Source of the DNA: Brevibacterium linens ATCC 9172
GTDB lineage: Bacteria; Actinomycetota; Actinomycetes; Actinomycetales; Brevibacteriaceae
Direction of reading: 5' to 3'
DNA: 64,000 bases
NCBI RefSeq assembly: GCF_900169165.1
Contig: NZ_FXYY01000004.1
Location: 1-64,000, forward strand
Part shown: positions 8,827 through 17,544 of the stretch, piece by piece
Position numbering within the stretch: the first letter of the stretch is position 1
Layout: each line of letters begins with the position of its first letter
Made by a program: the position numbers and the translations under genes
Notes under the pieces: model-generated
Seen by the model: the letters and a program-made list of their open reading frames with translations, nothing else
What the model was told of the DNA's origin: nothing
The model's database searches: none

Positions 8827-8896
8827 CTGTCGTGTCCGCTGGGCAACGCTCGGCGATCACACGATGCCGCAGCGAGCGCGCAGGGAGAGGCAGGAC

Positions 8897-9781
8897 TCAG
8901 GCGGAGTTGAGGAGCAGCTGAAGAGCGGAGCGGGCGCTGCTGCCCGGCGTTGCAGAGTGGGTGAGAATGCGCTGCCCGTCGCCCTCAGGCAGGTGCAGCA
9001 CCTCGTAGTCGACGTCGAGGTCGCCGACCTCAGGGTGGTGCAGCCGCTTAGTGCCGCTGGTGCACAGCTGGACCGTGTGCTGGACCCACAGGCGCGCGAA
9101 GTCTTCACTACCGACGTTGAGTTCGCCGACGAGCTCGTGCAGACGCCGATCGTCGGGGAACTGGGCGGCGACATACCGCAGCGAGGCGACCGCGACGGTG
9201 GCCTCAGCCTCCCAGTCGCGGTAGAGCTCGCGGGTGTGCGGGTCGAGGAAAAGCATCCGCATCTGGTTGGGACGGTCGTCCTCGCGAGTGGGAGCTTCGA
9301 AGTCGAGGTGCCCGGCCAGGAGGAGATGCCCGGCACGGTTCCACGCGAGGATGTCGTTGCGACGACCCAGGAGGACAGCGGGCACCGATTCCATCGCGTG
9401 GAGGAGCTGACGGGCACCGGCGTTGGGCCGTTCGGGCCGGTCCACGGCAGGCCGTTTGACCATCCCCGGCCGGGCCAGGGCGAACAGGTGCGCGGTCTCA
9501 TCGGCATCCAGGCGCAGAGCGCGAGCCAGAGACTCGATGACCGAGTCGGAGGCATTCTGAGACTGACCCTGCTCAAGTCGGGTGTAGTAGGTCACGGAGA
9601 CACCGGCGAGCTGGGCGAGTTCCTCACGCCGCAGGCCCGCCACGCGGCGGCGCCCGTAGGAGGGGACGCCGACGTCTTCGGGGCTGAGCCGATCCCTGCG
9701 CGAGCGCAGGAATTCGCCGAGGTCGTCGGCGCGGGCCTCGTAGGCGGCTGTGGCGCGGGTCACTGTCGTGTGGTCCTCCAT
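8897..9781 (-). CDS. XRE-family regulator with MmyB-like ligand-binding domain (1 of 3)
   Basis: A 294-residue regulator. The N-terminal helix-turn-helix (LRREELAQLAGVSVTYYTRLEQG, residues about 50-72, quoted only to show the motif class) is followed by an MmyB-like PAS-type domain with ILAWNRAGHLLL and LDVDYEVLHLPEGDGQR. MmyB domains are thought to bind fatty acids or small hydrophobic ligands. It is divergent from the MFS gene at 9883, with a palindromic operator between them, so it probably controls that pump and itself. Confidence 0.88.
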   Translation of the reverse strand: MEDHTTVTRATAAYEARADDLGEFLRSRRDRLSPEDVGVPSYGRRRVAGLRREELAQLAGVSVTYYTRLEQGQSQNASDSVIESLARALRLDADETAHLFALARPGMVKRPAVDRPERPNAGARQLLHAMESVPAVLLGRRNDILAWNRAGHLLLAGHLDFEAPTREDDRPNQMRMLFLDPHTRELYRDWEAEATVAVASLRYVAAQFPDDRRLHELVGELNVGSEDFARLWVQHTVQLCTSGTKRLHHPEVGDLDVDYEVLHLPEGDGQRILTHSATPGSSARSALQLLLNSA

Positions 9782-9812
9782 GCTTCCATTGTGCCGTGCC
9801 TGCGAGTTCCTA

Positions 9813-9835
9813 GCCTACCCCTGTGAGTGATAGGC
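9813..9835. promoter_or_regulatory. Operator-like palindrome shared with 16109-16131
   Basis: GCCTA at one side and TAGGC at the other frame a central CCCTG..AGTGA core. The site lies between a divergent MmyB regulator and an MFS pump and matches a second site in the same position relative to another MmyB/MFS pair at 20 of 23 bases. Confidence 0.7.
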
Positions 9836-9882
9836 AACTCAGGGATCTGGCTACGCCTTTGACCGGCTTCCAATATGGGAGC

Positions 9883-11301
9883 ATGTCCACAAAAACCGAA
9901 GCACCAGAAGAAATAGACCGCGGTCAAACTCGGCTTACTGCCCTTCAGCGTTTGGCCCTCGCGGTGTTGTTGACGGCGAACTTCACCCTCGCGGTGGATT
10001 TCTCCATCCTGAATGTCGCGCTGCCGCACATCGGCCGCGAACTCGGGTTCCCCACCGAGAGCCTGCAATGGATCGTGACCTCCTTCGCATTGTGCGCGGC
10101 TGGTTTCACACTGCTCTTCGGCCGCGTCGCCGACCTGTTCGGGCGGAAGAAGCTCTTCCTCATCGGCATCGTGCTCCTCGGCGTCGCCTCCCTGGCCGGT
10201 GGCCTCGCCCAGGACCCGACCCTGCTCATCATCGCTCGCGTCGGCCAGGGCATCGCGACCGCGATGGTCACTCCTGCCGCACTGTCCCTGATGACCACGA
10301 CCTTCCCCGAAGGACCGGCCCGTAGCCGCGTACTCGGCCTCAACGGCGCGCTCATGGCTGCAGGCTTCACCGCCGGGGCCGTGCTCGGCGGCCTGCTCAC
10401 CGGCGCGGTGTCCTGGCGCTGGGCGTTCTTCATCAACGTCGTCGTCGCCGTCGCCGTGATCCTCGTTGCTCCGTTCGTGCTGCGCGAGAAGCCGACCGGT
10501 AACCGACCCAAGCTCGACGTGCCCGGCGCCATCACGGTCACCCTCGCCCTGGTCGCCCTGGTCTTCGGCATCGACACCGCCGGCCACGCCGACTGGTCCC
10601 ACCCCGGCGCCTGGGGTCCGATCCTGGCCGCCGCGATCCTGTTCGTGGTCTTCTGGGCCATCGAGCGTAAGGTCGCGGAACCGCTGGTCGAGCTGTCGAT
10701 GCTGCGTCGCGGAAACGTCGCGTGGGGCAACATCACCGGGCTCCTGGCCTTCGGCACGTTCACGTCTCTCGTGTTCCTACTCACGCTCTACCTGCAGGAA
10801 ATCCTCGGCCTGGGCGCGATCAGCACCGGAGTGGTCCTGGGCGTGCTCGGCATCGGTACCGTGCTCGGCGGTCTCATCGCCCCCAAGATCATCGGCCGCA
10901 CCAGCTCCAAGACGGCGATCATCATCGGTCTCGTCGTCCAGGGCGTGATGACGGTGCCACTGTTCTTCGCCACCGAGTCCAGCATCTGGGTGGTGCCGGT
11001 CGCAATCCTGTCCTTCATCGGCGGCGTCGCGAACCTGGTCGCCATCGTCGGCTACACCGTCACCTCGACGGCCGCGGTGCCCTCGCACCAGCAGGGCCTG
11101 GCCACCGGCCTGGTCACCATGAGCCAGCAGGTCGGCATCACGCTGGGCACCCCGGTGATGTCGGCAATCCTGGCCAGCCAGCTCGCCGCCGGCATGCTGC
11201 CTGGCCTGCAGCTGGCCATGGGCGTCAACGGCATCATCGCCCTGGCATCGGCCGTGCTCATCGCGATCGTGCTCCGGCTGCCCAAGCCCGCACGCGTCTG
11301 A
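9883..11301 (+). CDS. MFS drug-efflux-type transporter, DHA2 (14-helix) family
   Basis: A 472-residue multidrug pump. The first helix contains NFTLAVDFSILNVALPHIG (the DHA2 motif D1), followed by GRVADLFGRKK (motif A loop between helices 2 and 3), RVGQGIATAMVTPA (motif B) and GAVLGGLLTG (motif C, marking a proton antiporter). ATG 9883 follows GGGAG at close spacing; a GTG at 9823 would lie inside the operator and is less likely. It is probably derepressed by the divergent MmyB regulator when a substrate is present. Confidence 0.9.
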   Translation: MSTKTEAPEEIDRGQTRLTALQRLALAVLLTANFTLAVDFSILNVALPHIGRELGFPTESLQWIVTSFALCAAGFTLLFGRVADLFGRKKLFLIGIVLLGVASLAGGLAQDPTLLIIARVGQGIATAMVTPAALSLMTTTFPEGPARSRVLGLNGALMAAGFTAGAVLGGLLTGAVSWRWAFFINVVVAVAVILVAPFVLREKPTGNRPKLDVPGAITVTLALVALVFGIDTAGHADWSHPGAWGPILAAAILFVVFWAIERKVAEPLVELSMLRRGNVAWGNITGLLAFGTFTSLVFLLTLYLQEILGLGAISTGVVLGVLGIGTVLGGLIAPKIIGRTSSKTAIIIGLVVQGVMTVPLFFATESSIWVVPVAILSFIGGVANLVAIVGYTVTSTAAVPSHQQGLATGLVTMSQQVGITLGTPVMSAILASQLAAGMLPGLQLAMGVNGIIALASAVLIAIVLRLPKPARV

Positions 11302-11351
11302 GCCTCCAAGCACCACCGGACCGTCACCACGGGTCCATCCCATCTGCGCAC

Positions 11352-11390
11352 GGCCTGCGGGCCACCGTGAGAAGCAGTGGCCCGCAGGCC
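11352..11390 (+). terminator. GC-rich hairpin after the MFS gene
   Basis: A perfect 14-bp stem (11352-11365 with 11377-11390) with an 11-base loop. It is the first of two tandem hairpins that end the transporter transcript. Confidence 0.7.
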
Positions 11391-11403
11391 GAGGAAGGAA
11401 CGA

Positions 11404-11456
11404 ACGAAGCCGGGGTGGGAGCCCTCCAACACGGAGAGCTCCCACCCCGGCTTCGT
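11404..11456 (+). terminator. Long hairpin, second of a tandem pair
   Basis: A perfect 19-bp stem (11404-11422 with 11438-11456) with a 15-base loop. There is no T-tract, as is common in high-GC actinobacteria. Confidence 0.7.
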
Positions 11457-11775
11457 TGCGTCCGCTTGCGTACCGTGCTGGCCGGGTTGCTGACCTGGTC
11501 TCCCTGGGTATCACGCGATTCTGCGTGCACGAGGCGACGCCGTGGCCTCTGTCATGACAAAGGGTCGAGCGACACCAATGGGCGCGACGGTACAGCGTCG
11601 ATGATCAGCCCACGGGGCCGAGTCGCCGCCGCCGCCAGCACACCACGATGTCGGTCTCCGCCGTACCACCGGAGCTCTTGCAAGTCGGTGAGAGGAGGGG
11701 CGTGCCGGACACAGCGAAGCGGTGCCGGACCCGCGGGCCCGGCACCGCCGAGAAGATGGTTGGCCAAGAGGTAGG
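11457..11775. other. Intergenic stretch, no gene recognised
   Basis: Follows the tandem hairpins and precedes the 3' end of the second MmyB regulator. No supported coding region, repeat or RNA is visible. Confidence 0.5.
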
Positions 11776-12642
11776 TCAGGCCGGGATGAGTGCCGCCAGG
11801 TCGCGGAGGCGTTCCTCGGACACGCTGCCGGGGTCGGCGGAATGGGTCAGTAGTCGTTGCTCGCTGCCCTCGAGGGTGAGGATCTCAAAGCGGAGATCCA
11901 AGTCCCCGACTTCGGGGTGGTAAAGCTCGCGGATTCCGCGGGTCGGCGCTGCTGGTTGCGGGTCTGCCCAGTAGGCGGCGAACTCGTCACTAGCCACGAC
12001 CAGATCTCCGACCAGTCTCATGAGCGCGAGATCGTCGGATCGGTGTGTGGCGAGCTGTTGAAGTTGGGTGACCGCTCGCTGCGCCTCGACCTTCCAATCG
12101 CGATACGTTTCTCGCAGTCGGGGATCGAGGAAGACCATCTTCACGCGATTTGGGCGTGTGTCGAGGTCTAGAGGCGATTCAAAGGGCAGGTGGGAGGCGA
12201 TGAGGCGATGCCCGAGTCGATTCCACGCGAGGACGTCGTCGCGAGTGCCCAGCACGATCGCGGGAACATCGGCCATCGCGGTGAGCAGCTGCGCGGTGCC
12301 GATGCTGACATGCTCGGGCGGAGGCTCGCGGCGACGCGTGGCAGGAGGCGTCTCGGCGAGACGGAAGAGTTCGTCGCGCTCGTGAGCGTCGAGCATCAAC
12401 GCGCGCCCGAGACCGTTGAGCGCGGCTACGGAAGCCTGGGTGGCCGTGCCCTGCTCAAACCGGGCTAGGTAGGCCACAGAGATGCCAGCGCGGTGAGCGA
12501 CCTCTTCACGAAATAGGCCCGGGCCTTCGCGGGGCTGGGTGAGATCGAGACCGAGGTCCTCCGGGGTCAAGGATTGCCTGCGGGAGCGGAGGAATGCTCC
12601 CAAGGCGGCACGGCCAGGATGGCCGTTCGGGTGTGACGGCAT
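11776..12642 (-). CDS. XRE-family regulator with MmyB-like domain (2 of 3)
   Basis: A 288-residue paralogue of the regulators at 8897 and 15201. The HTH region is more diverged (FREEVAHRAGISVAYLARF replaces the usual LRREELAQLAG pattern) but the MmyB domain is clear (DVLAWNRLGHRLIASHLPF; LDLRFEILTLEGSEQRLL). It lies downstream of, and on the same strand as, the GMC oxidoreductase operon. Unlike the other two it has no copy of the GCCTA...TAGGC operator upstream and may recognise a different site. Confidence 0.87.
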   Translation of the reverse strand: MPSHPNGHPGRAALGAFLRSRRQSLTPEDLGLDLTQPREGPGLFREEVAHRAGISVAYLARFEQGTATQASVAALNGLGRALMLDAHERDELFRLAETPPATRRREPPPEHVSIGTAQLLTAMADVPAIVLGTRDDVLAWNRLGHRLIASHLPFESPLDLDTRPNRVKMVFLDPRLRETYRDWKVEAQRAVTQLQQLATHRSDDLALMRLVGDLVVASDEFAAYWADPQPAAPTRGIRELYHPEVGDLDLRFEILTLEGSEQRLLTHSADPGSVSEERLRDLAALIPA

Positions 12643-12810
12643 AACAACAGGTCCCCTTTCGCGGGAAGCCGGACCGCGTGCGTCGCAGACCGGAGTTTTG
12701 AATAAGGAGATCGCCGCGCGCAGCCCCGGTGCAGCTCGGCAGCGATGCGGATATCATCTGCGACCGACGCGGGGCATGGACCCTTCGCCGGGCAGGCAGT
12801 TGCGGCGCGG

Positions 12811-13518
12811 TCACGATGTCAGCGCGTGATACTCGATGGCGAGCCAGACCACGTCGGTGTCTGCCCGATACTGGTGCCAGGGGTAGGCGAGCCGCCCGTC
12901 ATCCCATCGGCCGAAGATGGACGGTTGGGTCTGGGCGGGCGCGAGGATCTGGTCCTCGAAGACGGAAGCATGCGAGTTGTAGGCGAACTTCTGCATCCGG
13001 CCGGTCCCCAGCAGCTGCGTATGGGTCTCGATGAACGCGTGATCCCGGTGGATCCCGCAGTCGGTCCCCGCGGGACTGAACCACAGATTCAGCTTCACCT
13101 CGTGAGGAAAGGGATCCTGCGGGGCGTGCGGGTCGGCGAGGATCTGCGCGGGCACGAGCTCGACCTGGCCGACGCTGTCCTGCGTCGACTTCAGCAGCAC
13201 CGCCGTCCCCGGTTGCGCGTCGGCGCGGTCGGATCCGTAGAAGTCTTCCCACCCCTGGGCGCGGAACACGGACTCGGGCAGCGGCTGCCCGGGCAGGCTG
13301 ATGAGCGCGAGGAGCCGGCCGGAGACCTGGGTGCCGGCGGCGAGCATCGTCGAGGCCAGCGGCGGGATATACCCGCCCAGTGGCATGTCGATGCGGGCAG
13401 GATCAGCATCGAGGTTGACCACCATGCTCGGGTTCTCGAGCGTGAACTCGTCGGCATCGGTGACAGTGTCCGCGGAGAGGGCATCGAAGGAGAAGGAGGC
13501 GCGGCGGGTGGTGGACAT
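12811..13518 (-). CDS. Unknown protein with cupin-like His/Asp pattern
   Basis: A 235-residue soluble protein. It starts MSTTRRASFSFDALSADT, with GAAAGGA upstream of the chosen ATG. The second half is rich in potential metal ligands: GIHRDHAFIETHTQ, then GRMQKF, then YPWHQYRADTDVVWLAIEYH. This spacing resembles a double-stranded beta-helix (cupin or dioxygenase-like) site, but I cannot name a family. It starts 26 bases after the GMC oxidoreductase gene and is surely cotranscribed with it, which suggests it acts on the oxidised product or is a subunit. Confidence 0.7.
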   Translation of the reverse strand: MSTTRRASFSFDALSADTVTDADEFTLENPSMVVNLDADPARIDMPLGGYIPPLASTMLAAGTQVSGRLLALISLPGQPLPESVFRAQGWEDFYGSDRADAQPGTAVLLKSTQDSVGQVELVPAQILADPHAPQDPFPHEVKLNLWFSPAGTDCGIHRDHAFIETHTQLLGTGRMQKFAYNSHASVFEDQILAPAQTQPSIFGRWDDGRLAYPWHQYRADTDVVWLAIEYHALTS

Positions 13519-13544
13519 GGTGGGTCCTTTCGTGAGGTCGGTGG

Positions 13545-15155
13545 CTACGCGAGGATGCGCTCGGCGACGCGCAGGGCGTTCGCGGCGATCGTCAGCGCCG
13601 GATTCAACGCGGCCGAGGATGGGAAGAATGACCCGTCGACGATCCAGAGGTTGTCGAGGTCGTGACTGCGGCAGTCCGGGTTGAGGACGCTGCCGTCGGG
13701 GTCGTGTCCGGCCACAGCGGTGCCGCACATGTGCGAGTTGGTCTGGATGCCCATCCGCTCAGTGAAGACCAGTGGGTATCCGCTGCCTCGCACGGCGGCG
13801 GTGACTTCCTCGACGAGCTCCTGATGGGGACGCAGATTCGTCGGCGTCCAGTCGATGACAGTCCGCCCGCCTGCCAGGCGCACACGGTTGTGCTGCCGAG
13901 GGAGGTCCTCGGTAGTCAGATAGAGGTCCACGGTGCGTGCTGCGACCTTGTCGAGGAACCACAGCGGCAACCGCGCTCGGGCAGGTTTCAGGTGCGCCCC
14001 CTGGAGTTTGCCGAGCATCTGCACGTTACCCAGCGGATATCGGTGCGCCGGAGTGGGCAGATACCAGTCGTTGAGGCCGAGGGTCTTCTGCCATCGGGTC
14101 CGGTTGCGGCGCAGCGGGTGGAGTCCGATGACAAAGGTGCTGTTGTGCACCATGTAGTTGCGTCCCAACAGGCCGGATGAGTTGCCCAGCCCGTCCGGAT
14201 GCCTCTCGGTCGCCGAGCCCAGCAGCAAGACGGCGGAGTTGACCGCGCCGGCGGCCAACACGAACCGCTGACCGCGTACCGTCACGGGGCGCCCCTGCCT
14301 GCTGCCGTGAGCCGCGGTGATGTGCTCGCCCGCGGGGTCGGTTGTGAGCCGGGTGAGGGTGGTGCCGGTGAGCAGGCGCACGTTCTCGTTGGCCAGGGCC
14401 GGGCGGACCAGCCGGGTTTCGGCATCCGATTTCGCATCGGTGCCGGAGGGAGTGCCGTCGTCGGTGGACGCGCGGGCACGATCCCCGTCCGCGGTGAACG
14501 TCATCCCGTTGGGCATGTGGAACGGCTGTAGACCCTGGCGGCGCAGCCGTGCGGCGAATCGTTCGATGACCGGCTCATGGGCATGTGCGGGATGCGGATA
14601 GGGTCCTGCATGTGGCGGCTCGGTCGGATCTTCACCGGCGTTGCCATGGACGTCGAAGATTTTCTCTGCCCGCGTGTAGTAAGGGTCAAGATCCTCGTAG
14701 CGGATCGGCCAGGCGGGCGAGATCCCGTCGGCGGTGTCGAAGGTTTCGAAATCCTCACGGCGGAAGCGGGGCAGGCACGCCCCGTACATCTTCGTGTTCC
14801 CGCCGACCCAGTGGTAGACGCCGGGCTGGAACTCCGTACCAGTGTGCCCGTCAATCCAGGCTTCGCTGGTCTGGTAGCGGTGGTGGAGGAACATCTGCGC
14901 CGCATCGAAGTTCTCCGATTCCCTGGGCAGGAAGTCGCCGCGTTCGACGATGAGCACAGACAGGCCGGAGCCTGCGAGGGCGTAGGCGAGGGCACCACCG
15001 CCCATCCCGGAGCCGATGATCACGACGTCGGCGGTGATCGTGCCGCCACAGGTCTCAGGGTCGATGAGCGCCCCGGGACGCAGCGGTGGATGCGGCTGCG
15101 GCTGCCAACCGGTTGAAGGTGTCGGCTCGATCGTGGACGTCATCGCCTCGGCCAC
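13545..15155 (-). CDS. GMC-family FAD oxidoreductase (pyranose-oxidase/dehydrogenase-like)
   Basis: A 536-residue cytoplasmic flavoprotein. The FAD-binding VVIIGSGMGGGALAYAL lies near residues 44-60, VGGNTKMYGACLPRF sits where pyranose 2-oxidases carry their flavin-linked STHW motif, and a C-terminal GMC signature (NSHMCGTAVAG, then VDGSFFPSSAALNPALT) carries the catalytic His. The missing His in the STHW position predicts non-covalent FAD. Substrate is unknown; relatives oxidise sugars, glycosides or choline-type alcohols. GTG 15155 is taken as start; ATG 15143 is an equally possible start. It heads a two-gene operon. Confidence 0.85.
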   Translation of the reverse strand: MAEAMTSTIEPTPSTGWQPQPHPPLRPGALIDPETCGGTITADVVIIGSGMGGGALAYALAGSGLSVLIVERGDFLPRESENFDAAQMFLHHRYQTSEAWIDGHTGTEFQPGVYHWVGGNTKMYGACLPRFRREDFETFDTADGISPAWPIRYEDLDPYYTRAEKIFDVHGNAGEDPTEPPHAGPYPHPAHAHEPVIERFAARLRRQGLQPFHMPNGMTFTADGDRARASTDDGTPSGTDAKSDAETRLVRPALANENVRLLTGTTLTRLTTDPAGEHITAAHGSRQGRPVTVRGQRFVLAAGAVNSAVLLLGSATERHPDGLGNSSGLLGRNYMVHNSTFVIGLHPLRRNRTRWQKTLGLNDWYLPTPAHRYPLGNVQMLGKLQGAHLKPARARLPLWFLDKVAARTVDLYLTTEDLPRQHNRVRLAGGRTVIDWTPTNLRPHQELVEEVTAAVRGSGYPLVFTERMGIQTNSHMCGTAVAGHDPDGSVLNPDCRSHDLDNLWIVDGSFFPSSAALNPALTIAANALRVAERILA

Positions 15156-15200
15156 CTCGCCTCTGGGCTTGTGAAGGAGCGCGTGTTCTCAAGCATCGGA

Positions 15201-16076
15201 CTAGTCGCTGAGCATCCGGAGCGCGTCGTAGCCGACGGTTCCCTCGGGCGCGGTGTGCACCAGTAGGCGCTGGCCGTCATCCAGCGGGGAATGCAGCACG
15301 TGATAGTCGAGCTCGACGGTCCCCCAGTCCGGCAGGATCAAGCTCTTACGACCCCGGGTGCAGCGAGTGACCGGATGCTCCGCCCACAACTTCGCGAACT
15401 CCCGGCTGGCCATCGACAGCTCGCCGACGAGGTTGCGGATGTCCGGGTCGTGCGGCGAGTTGCCCGACATGAAACGCAGTGACGCCACCGCCAGTCGGGC
15501 CTCCCATTGCCAGTCCGAGTAAAGGTCGCGGGTGTACGGGTCGGTGAACAGTAGCCGGTGCGTGTTGAGCGGCGCGCATTCGTCGAGGTGGGAGAAGAAG
15601 ATCCGTCCGGCGAGATCGTTGTAGGCGAGCACGTCGTTTGTGCGCGACATCGCGAACACCGCCGCACTGGGCATCAACGCCACCACGTCCTCGAAGAGCG
15701 GGTCGCCGGCCGGTGGTGACGCAGGCGCTGCCGGCGCCGGTGCTTCCTTGATGGTGCCGGCGAGGCTGTGCAGGTAGATCGTCGCATCTTCATCGAGGCC
15801 AAGTGCCCGGGCGAGGGCGTTGATGACCGACCCGGACACGTTTGCCGCGTGCCCCTGCTCCAGGCGTGTGTAGTACGTCGGCGAGATACCCGAGAGTTGG
15901 GCGAGCTCTTCGCGCCGCAGTCCGGGCACCCGGCGGATCCCGTAGGCCACCAGCCCGACCTCTTCCGGCGTGAGACGCGAACGGTGCGCCTGGAGGAAGT
16001 CTCCAAGCGGGTTCGTCGACGTGTGAACGGCGGGTGGGTCAGGGTGCCCGGTGGGCCGAAGCGATGCTGCTGCCAT
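15201..16076 (-). CDS. XRE-family regulator with MmyB-like domain (3 of 3)
   Basis: A 291-residue regulator. The HTH (LRREELAQLSGISPTYYTRL) and MmyB domain (DVLAYNDLAGRIFFSHL; VELDYHVLHSPLDDGQRLL) closely match the regulator at 8897. ATG 16076 was chosen because the homologous N-terminus begins about there; the open frame runs 121 codons further upstream without family similarity. It is divergent from the MFS gene at 16276, with the shared palindromic operator between them. Confidence 0.87.
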   Translation of the reverse strand: MAAASLRPTGHPDPPAVHTSTNPLGDFLQAHRSRLTPEEVGLVAYGIRRVPGLRREELAQLSGISPTYYTRLEQGHAANVSGSVINALARALGLDEDATIYLHSLAGTIKEAPAPAAPASPPAGDPLFEDVVALMPSAAVFAMSRTNDVLAYNDLAGRIFFSHLDECAPLNTHRLLFTDPYTRDLYSDWQWEARLAVASLRFMSGNSPHDPDIRNLVGELSMASREFAKLWAEHPVTRCTRGRKSLILPDWGTVELDYHVLHSPLDDGQRLLVHTAPEGTVGYDALRMLSD

Positions 16077-16108
16077 ACTCACCAGGGTCTCAAATTCGCC
16101 GGTGCCGT

Positions 16109-16131
16109 GCCTATCCCTGCCAGTGATAGGC
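16109..16131. promoter_or_regulatory. Operator-like palindrome shared with 9813-9835
   Basis: TGCCTATC and GATAGGCA form a perfect inverted repeat around a nine-base centre. It sits 33 bases upstream of the MmyB regulator start in the divergent promoter region facing the MFS gene. Confidence 0.75.
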
Positions 16132-16275
16132 AGGCCGGTGCTAGACGAAGCAGAGGGATGGTTGATGGCTCGACGCGGTCCGATAGTGGAATTGACACCC
16201 GTTGATTTGTCGCCTTGGCGGCGAGGTATCGGGCACATCTCGCACACGGACCTATGGAGAGAATGAGGACGGCTA

Positions 16276-17520
16276 TTGTCCATCGACACGAAACCCGATG
16301 TGGGCATTATCAGCCCCGTTCGGAATTCCCGCGCGAAATTGGCGTTGCTCGCATTGAGCATCGGCGGCTTCGGGATCGGGTTGACCGAATTCGTTATCGC
16401 AGGACTCCTCACTGAGGTCGCCACTGACCTCAGTGTCACGATTCCCGCCGCGGGGCATCTCGTCGGCGCCTATGCCCTGGCGGTGGTGCCCGGCGCTCTC
16501 ATCCTCACCCCGTTTCTGATGCGCCGGCCCCCGAAGGTCGCCCTCGTGGCGCTGCTGGCCCTGTTCGTCATCGGCAACATTCTCTCGGCCTGGTCGCCCA
16601 GCTACGAGGTCATGTTCGCCGGGCGCATCGTGGCCGCGCTCGCCCACGGCGGGTACTTCGGGATCGGCGCGGTTCTGGCCGGATCCCTGGTCCCGAAGTC
16701 GCGGCAGGCGTCGGCGATCTCGATCATGTTCGCCGGCCTCACGATCGCCAACGTGCTCGGTGTGCCCCTGGGCAGCTTCATCGGCCAGCAGCTGGGATGG
16801 CGGGCCGTGTTCTGGATCATCAGTGTCATCGGGGTGCTTGCCCTGATCGGTCTGATGGCCCTGGTCCCGCGCACCGATCCCGAGCAGGATCAGCTGCCGG
16901 TGCGCCAGCAGTTCGCCACCCTTGCCAAGCCCCAGGTGCTGTCCTCGCTGATCACCACCGCGCTCATTTTCGGCGGCATGTTCGGCGTGTTCACCTACAT
17001 CGAGCCGCTGCTGCGCAACGAGACCGGTTTCTCCGCCGGGGCGATCCCGTGGCTGCTGGTCCTTTTCGGCGGTGGCCTCTTCCTCGGCAACGTCATCGGC
17101 GGACGCGCCGCCGACCGCAACCCCGATAAGGCGGTCGTGGTGCTGTCGATCCTGCTGCCGATCGTCATCCTCGCCCTGGGCATGGCCGCGGGGATCCCGT
17201 GGGCGACCGCGGTACTGCTCACGCTCATGGGCGCGGTCGGTTTCGCGACCGTTCCGGGCCTGCAGGCCCGTGTGATGCGCCACGCCCAGGGCGCGGCCAC
17301 CCTGGCCTCGGCGACGAACATCGCCGCCTTCAACCTTGGCAACACCATCGGCGTGAGTCTCGCCGGAGCGGCGATCGGCGCCGGGTGGGGCTTCCGCAGC
17401 CCGACCGTCGTCGGAGCCGGACTGACCGTCATCGGTCTCATCATCATGTGCCTGGCCGCCACTCGGTCGGTACGCGCCGCGCGTGCCAAGAAGGCGCACC
17501 CGAGTTCGCTGAGCTCGTAA
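16276..17520 (+). CDS. MFS transporter, DHA1 (12-helix, AraJ/sugar-efflux-like)
   Basis: A 414-residue transporter with twelve predicted helices. GFGIGLTEFVIAGLLTEVATDL in helix 1 (split motif) and AHGGYFGIGAVLAGSLVP in helix 4/5 are typical of the sugar/arabinose-efflux group. TTG 16276 is the likely start, since GAGGA lies seven bases before it. A TTGACA at 16190-16195 could be its -35 box. It is probably controlled by the divergent MmyB regulator. It shares an operon direction with the propeller protein and the epimerase downstream (24-bp gap). Confidence 0.86.
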   Translation: MSIDTKPDVGIISPVRNSRAKLALLALSIGGFGIGLTEFVIAGLLTEVATDLSVTIPAAGHLVGAYALAVVPGALILTPFLMRRPPKVALVALLALFVIGNILSAWSPSYEVMFAGRIVAALAHGGYFGIGAVLAGSLVPKSRQASAISIMFAGLTIANVLGVPLGSFIGQQLGWRAVFWIISVIGVLALIGLMALVPRTDPEQDQLPVRQQFATLAKPQVLSSLITTALIFGGMFGVFTYIEPLLRNETGFSAGAIPWLLVLFGGGLFLGNVIGGRAADRNPDKAVVVLSILLPIVILALGMAAGIPWATAVLLTLMGAVGFATVPGLQARVMRHAQGAATLASATNIAAFNLGNTIGVSLAGAAIGAGWGFRSPTVVGAGLTVIGLIIMCLAATRSVRAARAKKAHPSSLSS

Positions 17521-17544
17521 ACCCCACGAAAGGAAACACTCATC

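Noticed and set aside
10722..11774. 350-codon frame overlapping the MFS gene and the tandem hairpins
   Set aside because: Arg/His/Pro-rich composition and overlap with a well-supported gene mark it as an out-of-frame shadow.
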